A stretch of DNA of 10,201 nucleotides from an uncultured Burkholderiales bacterium (lineage in GTDB: Bacteria > Pseudomonadota > Gammaproteobacteria > Burkholderiales > Burkholderiaceae_C). The stretch lies in contig CAJBLW010000126.1 of assembly GCA_903953985.1 (NCBI GenBank), forward strand, positions 1 to 10,201. Reading direction: 5' to 3'. This document shows, piece by piece, positions 5,358 through 10,201 of the stretch. The notes below the pieces were generated by a model. The model was not told where the DNA came from and did no database searches. It saw nothing but the letters and a program-made list of their open reading frames with translations. Position 1 is the stretch's first letter. Every line of letters starts with the position of its first letter. The translations under genes and the position numbers were made by a program.

Positions 5358-7174
5358 GGGGTGTCTCCAGTGGTGGGTTCGGTCAGCGCCGAGGCGGGTA
5401 CACGCAGCGGCATGTCCAGGAGCATCTGCGCAAACGATTTGCCCAGCGGGTCCGAACGCAGGCTGCACACGCCACCACCGCCCAACGCCTGGTGCAATAC
5501 AAAGTTGAGCGCCTGCAAGCCAGGCACTTCGTAACGCAACACAGGCCCTTGCACCAGGTGGCTGAAATAGGCCTGCACCTGATCGGCCTGCAGCTGCGTG
5601 CGCAGCCAAGTCCAGGCGCGGGCGTGGCGTGCGATCACGGCAATGTTTTCATCATCCCCTTTGTCGCCGCTGCGCGCCCAGGTCAGGTCGATCAGGCGGC
5701 AGTCGCGCATGGGTTCATTGCGGGCAGTCGTCGACTCAAGGGTGGATGGCGCAGGGCCGGTCACGGCAGGCGCGCTGCCAGCCTGCGGCTGCGTCATGTC
5801 GCTCGCGTCTTGCACACCGTCGCCCAGCTGCATCTGCAAGCGCACCTGCCTTTTGGGCACCATAAACGAACACAATTTGATGACCGGCTGAATATCAGCC
5901 CGCCCCGAAAACGAAGAGCGGGTGCCCGGTCCCATCGACGTGCCGCTGCTCGCGCATTCGCGTTGCAGCACCGCCAGCGCTTTCGCCTGAGCGTGGCGCA
6001 CCGCGATGCGCAGCACCACTTCGCGGGCGGTGTGCGCTTGCGCGTGGGGGCCGTAATGAGACTCGCCGCCCAGCAGTTCCACGCAGGTGTCGCTGTAATC
6101 ACCCAAGCCCAGTTGCGCCATCATGACGCGTGAGCGGGTCAGCAGGGCTTGCGCCGTGCGCTCGGCCTTGAGCGGTGCGTCGATGCCGCGGATGGCCAGC
6201 ATCAGCTGCAGCTGGTAACCGTCTTGCCAAGTGGCGTTGGCTTTGTAGTGTGTGGGCGCAGGCAGTCCCCGTGCGCCGCTGACTTTCACGGTGTCGTGAC
6301 CCGTGCGTTCCACCTGCACATGCCGCCAGTCGCACCCCACGTCGGGCATGAGGTAGTTCGCCGGATCGCCCACTTCGTAGAGGATTTGCTCGGCCACCGC
6401 GCCGGGGTGGATCAGGCCGCCGGCGCCTTCGGGTTTGCTCAGCACCAGGCTGCCATCTGGGGCCACGTCGATCACCGGGTAGCCGATGTTCGCCCAGTCG
6501 GGCACGTCTTGCCAGTCGGTGAACAGCCCGCCTGTGGCCTGCGCGCCGCACTCGATCAGGTGGCCTGCCAGCGTACCGGCCGACAGGCGGTCCCAGTCTT
6601 GCCAGGACCAGCCGAACTCGTGCACCAGCGCGCCCAGTACCACCGCGCTGTCCACGCAACGACCGGTGATGACCACATGGGCCCCAGCTGCCAGCGCTTG
6701 GGCAATGCCGCGTGCGCCCACATACGCGTTGGCCGACAGGGGGCGCTCGGGCAAGGGGCCATCGGCCGTGGTGCGCACGCCTTGAGCGTGCAGCCCATCC
6801 ATCTGCGGCATCAAGTCGTCGCCCGTGAGCACCGCCACGCGCAGGGCGATGCCTTGCTTGTCGGCCACTTGCAGCAGCGCGTCGCGGCAGCCTTCGGGGT
6901 TGAGACCGCCCGCGTTGGCAATCACCTTGATGCCGCGTTCGTGGATGGCCTTCAGATGCGGCGTCATGACGGCCTGCACAAAGTCGGTGGCGTAACCCAG
7001 CGCGGGGTCTTTGGCGCGCGCTTTGGCCAAGATGGCCATGGTGGTTTCGGCCAGGTAGTCGTACACCAAGTACTGCAGACCCGGCACTTGCAGCAGCTGC
7101 GGCGTGGCCATGGCCGAGTCGCCCCAAAAGCCGCAGGCCCCGCCGATGCGCACGCGCTGCATTGCGGCGCTCAT
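5354..7174 (-). CDS. AtuA-family acyclic terpene utilisation protein, full-length two-domain form
   Basis: A 606-residue protein of the AtuA family (PF07287, formerly DUF1446). The large domain begins VRIGGACGFWGDS at residue 8, close to the R-I-G-G-x-x-G-F-x-G-D-S family start. It continues with VIANAGGLNP (84-93), GAHVVITGRCVDSAVVLG (164-181) and the Gly-rich EGAGGLIHPGAVAEQ (249-263), ending near 448. A Pro/Ala/Ser/Thr-rich linker (about 455-488) leads to the small C-terminal AtuA-like domain (491-592) with DLTWARSGDKGDDENIAV. In several bacteria this domain is a separate small protein; here it is fused. The family is required for citronellol/geraniol growth in Pseudomonas and recurs beside acyl-CoA carboxylases, but no catalytic activity is established to my knowledge. 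It starts at ATG 7174, overlapping the carboxylase stop as ATGA; ATG 7162 is an alternative. Its stop overlaps the CoA-transferase start in the same way, so the three genes are a coupled unit. Confidence 0.9.
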   Translation of the reverse strand: MSAAMQRVRIGGACGFWGDSAMATPQLLQVPGLQYLVYDYLAETTMAILAKARAKDPALGYATDFVQAVMTPHLKAIHERGIKVIANAGGLNPEGCRDALLQVADKQGIALRVAVLTGDDLMPQMDGLHAQGVRTTADGPLPERPLSANAYVGARGIAQALAAGAHVVITGRCVDSAVVLGALVHEFGWSWQDWDRLSAGTLAGHLIECGAQATGGLFTDWQDVPDWANIGYPVIDVAPDGSLVLSKPEGAGGLIHPGAVAEQILYEVGDPANYLMPDVGCDWRHVQVERTGHDTVKVSGARGLPAPTHYKANATWQDGYQLQLMLAIRGIDAPLKAERTAQALLTRSRVMMAQLGLGDYSDTCVELLGGESHYGPHAQAHTAREVVLRIAVRHAQAKALAVLQRECASSGTSMGPGTRSSFSGRADIQPVIKLCSFMVPKRQVRLQMQLGDGVQDASDMTQPQAGSAPAVTGPAPSTLESTTARNEPMRDCRLIDLTWARSGDKGDDENIAVIARHARAWTWLRTQLQADQVQAYFSHLVQGPVLRYEVPGLQALNFVLHQALGGGGVCSLRSDPLGKSFAQMLLDMPLRVPASALTEPTTGDTP

Positions 7175-9207
7175 GGCACCTGTGCCTCGATCTGCAGCAG
7201 CAGCGCGCCTTTGAGGGACTGCCCACCGGACTGCACGCGCAGCTCGCGCACCACGCCGGTGATCGGCGCGGTCAGTGTGTGTTCCATCTTCATGGCTTCG
7301 AGCACCAGCAAGCGCTCGCCCGCTTGCACGCTTTGGCCGGGCGTCACCATCACCTGCAGCACACGGGCCGTAAGGGGGGCCAGCACGGCGCCGCTGCCCG
7401 CTTGCGGCTCGGCCGCACGGTGTGTGGGCGGACAGTCAAAAGCCCAGGCGCGGCCTTGGTGAAACAGTTGCACGCCGGTGTCGGTGCAGGCGATGCAGAT
7501 CTGCTCACGCAGGCCGTTGCACTCCACGGCCAGCGTGCTGCGGTCGCTGCCCAGCCACTGCACATGCGTGAGGCTCAGGCTGAACGGTTCACTGGCCGCT
7601 TGCTGCGGTGTGCATTGCACCTGCCATGCGGTGCCCTTCAGTGAAGGTGTGGCTTGGATTCGGTAATGCCAGCGCTGCTCCCCCCATTGCAACACGCCCA
7701 TGGCCTGGCCTTGTGCCAACGCGGGGGCTTGCAGATGACCTTGCGCGTCACACGGCAGGGTGGCGGCTTGCGTGGCCAGTGCGCTCAGCGCTACGGTGCG
7801 TGCGCTGGGCACGGGCGCGGCTGGGGGCAAGCCCATGTGCTCGGCCACAAAGCCGGTGTGCACGCCCACCCCTTGCACGAACACGTCATCGCTCAGGCAA
7901 TCGGCCAAAAAGCCCTGGTTGCTCGGCACGCCCAGCAGCACGCAGTGGCGCACGGCCGAGAGCAGTTTGCGGCGGGCCTCCTCGCGGTCGCGCCCATGGG
8001 CCACCAGCTTGGCCACCATCGAGTCGTAGTGTGGGCTGACCTCGCCGCCTTCGACCAGCGCGCTGTCGATGCGTACATCGTGTTCTACGGGGGGCCGCCA
8101 GCGCAGCACTGGGCCGGTCTGCGGCAAAAAGCCTGCGGGCACGTCTTCGGCCGTGAGCCGCACTTCGATGGCGTGGCCTTTGAGTTGGATGTCGGCCTGC
8201 TGCCAAGGCAGAGCCTGGCCGCCGGCTACGCGCAGCTGCCACTCGACCAGGTCCAGGCCGGTGATGGCTTCGGTGACCGCGTGTTCGACTTGCAAGCGGG
8301 TGTTCATTTCCATGAAGTAGAAGTTGCCGTCAGCGTCCAGCAAAAACTCCATGGTGCCCGCACCGATGTAGCCCAGCGTGCGTGCACTGTGCACTGCCGC
8401 CTCCCCCATGCGCTGGCGCAGTGCGGCGTCCACGGCCGGAGACGGGGCTTCTTCGATCACCTTCTGGTGGCGTCGTTGCACCGAACAGTCGCGTTCGCCC
8501 AAGTGCACCACCTGGCCGTGGCTGTCGGCCAGCAGCTGGATCTCGACATGGCGCGGTGTGCTCAAGGCCCGCTCCAGGATCAGTTCTGCGCTGCCAAAGG
8601 CGGAGCGCGCTTCCGAGCGCGCCGAGGCCAGCGCGGCGGGCAGCTCGTCTGCCTGCTGAACCAGCCGCATGCCGCGCCCACCGCCGCCTGCGGCGGCCTT
8701 GCACATGATGGGAAAACCAATGCGTTTGGCTTCGCGCACGAAAGTAAGGTCGCTTTGGCCATCACTGTCGTTGGACCCCTCGTAGCCCGGAATGCAGGGC
8801 ATGCCTGCGGCCCGCATCAGGCGCTTGGCTTCGGCCTTGTTGCCCATGGCTCGGATGCTGTCGCCAGACGGTCCGATGAAGACCAGGCCAGCGGCATCGA
8901 CCGCGTCGGCAAAGGCGTCGTTCTCGGACAAAAAGCCGTAGCCCGGGTGCACCGCATCGGCCCCAGCCAGCCGGGTGGCGGCCAGGATGGCGTCGATGTT
9001 CAGGTAAGACTGCGCAGGCGCGGCCGGGCCAATGCACACGGCCCGGTCAGCGGCCTGCACATGCGGGCTGTTCCGGTCGGCTTCGGAATACACGGCCACC
9101 GAGCCGTAGCCCAGGCGGCGCAAGGAGCGCAGGACGCGCAGCGCGATTTCACCCCGGTTGGCCACCAGCACGGTGTGAAAGGGGCGGATGTTTTTGCTCA
9201 CGTTCAT
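7171..9207 (-). CDS. Acyl-CoA carboxylase alpha subunit (biotin carboxylase plus biotin carrier; MCC/GCC type)
   Basis: A 678-residue biotin-dependent carboxylase subunit. It carboxylates its own biotin with ATP and bicarbonate; a separate beta subunit passes the CO2 to the acyl-CoA. The biotin carboxylase domain covers about 9-455: VLVANRGEIALRVLRSL, the HPGYGFLSEN segment (87-96), the ATP-grasp Gly loop KAAAGGGGRGMRLV (170-183), HLGERDCSVQRRHQKVIEEAPSP (positions 235-257) and MNTRLQVEHAVTE (301-313) with catalytic Arg304. A weakly conserved linker domain follows (about 470-600). The biotinyl domain ends the protein: EAMKMEHT with biotin-accepting Lys640. Length and layout match methylcrotonyl-CoA (LiuD) and geranyl-CoA (AtuF) carboxylases; propionyl-CoA carboxylase alpha is the other option. 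Which one cannot be settled here because substrate choice rests on the beta subunit, not present in the window. The hydratase stop is 7 nt upstream; only a weak GAG precedes the ATG, suggesting coupling. Confidence 0.95.
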   Translation of the reverse strand: MNVSKNIRPFHTVLVANRGEIALRVLRSLRRLGYGSVAVYSEADRNSPHVQAADRAVCIGPAAPAQSYLNIDAILAATRLAGADAVHPGYGFLSENDAFADAVDAAGLVFIGPSGDSIRAMGNKAEAKRLMRAAGMPCIPGYEGSNDSDGQSDLTFVREAKRIGFPIMCKAAAGGGGRGMRLVQQADELPAALASARSEARSAFGSAELILERALSTPRHVEIQLLADSHGQVVHLGERDCSVQRRHQKVIEEAPSPAVDAALRQRMGEAAVHSARTLGYIGAGTMEFLLDADGNFYFMEMNTRLQVEHAVTEAITGLDLVEWQLRVAGGQALPWQQADIQLKGHAIEVRLTAEDVPAGFLPQTGPVLRWRPPVEHDVRIDSALVEGGEVSPHYDSMVAKLVAHGRDREEARRKLLSAVRHCVLLGVPSNQGFLADCLSDDVFVQGVGVHTGFVAEHMGLPPAAPVPSARTVALSALATQAATLPCDAQGHLQAPALAQGQAMGVLQWGEQRWHYRIQATPSLKGTAWQVQCTPQQAASEPFSLSLTHVQWLGSDRSTLAVECNGLREQICIACTDTGVQLFHQGRAWAFDCPPTHRAAEPQAGSGAVLAPLTARVLQVMVTPGQSVQAGERLLVLEAMKMEHTLTAPITGVVRELRVQSGGQSLKGALLLQIEAQVP

Positions 9208-9214
9208 TGGCTAC

Positions 9215-10084
9215 TCAGGCTGGGGCAGATGAAGAAGAGGCCGTGTCGCGGCCATGCAGACGCGCCACATCGGCCGCATGCAGCTTGGCGGACCAGCTTG
9301 GGACACGCCGCTCGCGGAAAGCGGCTATGCCTTCGGCACCTTCGCTGCGCATGCATTGCGCAAAGCGTTGCGCCGCGTCGTCGAGCCACGCACCAAGTGA
9401 TGGGTCACCGGCCACGTCACGCGACAGCAAAGCCTTGAGCGAGCGGTTGGCTTGCGGGCCGCAACCCAAAATGCGGTTGAGCCACTGCGCCTGCAGGGCA
9501 TCGAGTGCGTCGCTGTCAGCGGCCAGCGCGTCCACCAGGCCCAATGACTGTGCCAGTGATCCGTTCACGCGTTCGCCGCTCAGCCCCAGGCGCAGCGCCA
9601 CGCGGCGGCCCACACGGGCCTGCACAAAGGGCGCGATCTGCGCTGGGATCAGCCCCAGGCCGGTTTCGCTCAGGGCAAAGCGGGCGTCATCGGTGGCCAG
9701 CACGATGTCGGCGCAGCAGGCCAGACCCATACCGCCGCCCATGGCCGCACCTTCGACCACCGCCAGCACCGGCATGGGCAGCGCGGTGAGGGCCTGCAGC
9801 AGATGCCCAAAGGCGCGGTTGCGGCTGACCACGGGGTCTTCGCCTTCGTCTGCATTGGCTTGCAAGCGCGACTGAAAGTTGCCCACATTGCCACCCGCGC
9901 AGAAAAAGCCTGCGCTGCCGCGCAGCACCAAGGCGCGCACGGCATCGTTTTGTCCGGCCTTGATGAACACGTGGGCCAGCTCGGCCACCATCTCGGGCGA
10001 CAAGGCGTTGCGCGTTTCGGGTCGGTGCAGCGTGATCCAGAAAATGTCGTGCGTGTGCTGCACCAGCAAGTGTTGGTAGTTCAT
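9215..10084 (-). CDS. Enoyl-CoA hydratase, LiuC/AtuE (methylglutaconyl-CoA hydratase) type
   Basis: A 289-residue crotonase-fold enzyme, likely adding water to the 3-methylglutaconyl-CoA-type product of the neighbouring carboxylase. Oxyanion-hole segments are GFFCAGGNVGNF (59-70) and EGAAMGGGMGLACCAD (111-126). The usual first catalytic Glu of enoyl-CoA hydratases (Glu144 in rat, GGGxE) is Gly here (Gly120). The second is kept as Glu140 in FALSETGLGLIPAQIAPFV. Lack of the first Glu with this SExGLGLIPAxIxPFV motif is what I recall of LiuC/AtuE relatives. The last 25 residues form a Ser/Ala-rich tail beyond the normal end. I start at ATG 10084 because AAGG lies 8 nt upstream; a TTG at 10099 overlapping the upstream stop would add five residues but has no support. 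The preceding dehydrogenase stop is 11 nt away and the carboxylase start 7 nt downstream. Confidence 0.92.
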   Translation of the reverse strand: MNYQHLLVQHTHDIFWITLHRPETRNALSPEMVAELAHVFIKAGQNDAVRALVLRGSAGFFCAGGNVGNFQSRLQANADEGEDPVVSRNRAFGHLLQALTALPMPVLAVVEGAAMGGGMGLACCADIVLATDDARFALSETGLGLIPAQIAPFVQARVGRRVALRLGLSGERVNGSLAQSLGLVDALAADSDALDALQAQWLNRILGCGPQANRSLKALLSRDVAGDPSLGAWLDDAAQRFAQCMRSEGAEGIAAFRERRVPSWSAKLHAADVARLHGRDTASSSSAPA

Positions 10085-10095
10085 GTCGGTCGCCT

Positions 10096-10201
10096 TCAAG
10101 CCGCCGGGTCCATCAGGCCCATCTTGCGGGCGATCACCATCAGCATCACCTCGTCGGCGCCACCGCCAATCGAGCCGAGCCGGTAGTCGCGGTAAGCACG
10201 C
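10096..10201 (-). CDS. Acyl-CoA dehydrogenase, C-terminal end (partial)
   Basis: Only the last 34 codons are inside the window; the gene continues past 10201. They read YRDYRLGSIGGGADEV, then MLMVIARKMGLMDPAA and TGA (10098-10096). The segment with R-D-x-R and I-G-G-G-A-D-E-V-M is the C-terminal FAD/dimer contact of acyl-CoA dehydrogenases, and resembles the isovaleryl-/citronellyl-CoA dehydrogenase branch. Such an enzyme would make the alpha,beta-unsaturated acyl-CoA that the downstream carboxylase uses, so the operon order is biochemically sensible. The active-site region is outside the window, so the subfamily is inference. Confidence 0.85.
   Translation of the reverse strand, partial: RAYRDYRLGSIGGGADEVMLMVIARKMGLMDPAA

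Noticed and set aside
5358..5609. An 84-codon in-frame N-terminal extension of the CoA-transferase.
   Set aside because: It lies wholly inside the AtuA gene and has no family similarity. The conserved start, the GGAGA site and the ATGA overlap all point to ATG 5357.
6149..7462. A 437-codon plus-strand open frame opposite the AtuA gene and the carboxylase 3' end.
   Set aside because: Same reasoning: no family signature, composition of an antisense shadow, and it crosses the ATGA junction of two real genes.
7654..9438. A 594-codon plus-strand open frame opposite the carboxylase and hydratase genes.
   Set aside because: It spans the antisense of two well-identified genes and their junction, shows no recognisable motif, and is rich in His, Gly, Ala and Arg as expected of an antisense shadow in GC-rich DNA.

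Overview
The window reads as chromosomal DNA from a GC-rich betaproteobacterium of the order Burkholderiales. A Comamonadaceae-type organism is my best guess, from codon use, from the Bug-type tricarboxylate receptor, and from the arrangement of CoA-linked catabolic genes. This is inference from protein character, not from a marker gene. Every gene I can support lies on the minus strand, so transcription runs from high to low coordinates. The long plus-strand open frames are GC-driven shadows.

Right part (10201 down to 4137): a tightly packed catabolic operon. It holds the 3' end of an acyl-CoA dehydrogenase, an enoyl-CoA hydratase of the methylglutaconyl/isohexenylglutaconyl type, the biotin-carrying alpha subunit of an acyl-CoA carboxylase, a full-length two-domain AtuA-family protein, and a CaiB/BaiF (family III) CoA-transferase. 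Junctions are 11 nt, 7 nt, a 4-nt ATGA overlap and a second 4-nt ATGA overlap. The set matches the logic of the leucine (liu) and acyclic terpene (atu) routes: dehydrogenate a branched acyl-CoA, carboxylate it at the gamma carbon, hydrate it, then cleave or transfer CoA. The carboxyltransferase beta subunit that would fix the substrate is not in the window.

Middle part (4016 down to 2064): a Bug/TctC-type periplasmic solute receptor followed after 36 nt by a beta-hydroxyacid dehydrogenase of the 3-hydroxyisobutyrate/tartronate-semialdehyde reductase family. They look like a small carboxylate uptake and reduction unit. No TctA/TctB membrane genes accompany them.

Left part (about 2063 down to 1): an AT-rich control region with two near-identical palindromic operators around a good promoter, then a hipB-hipA toxin-antitoxin pair. 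Directly after the hipA stop codon lies the C-terminal remnant of an FAD-dependent aromatic-type monooxygenase, interrupted by a nonsense codon. The toxin-antitoxin module therefore abuts a decayed catabolic gene. The clearest points for a second look are the twin operators, the remnant, the unusual Gly-rich loop of HipA, and the translationally coupled AtuA/CoA-transferase pair, since AtuA has no settled biochemical role.
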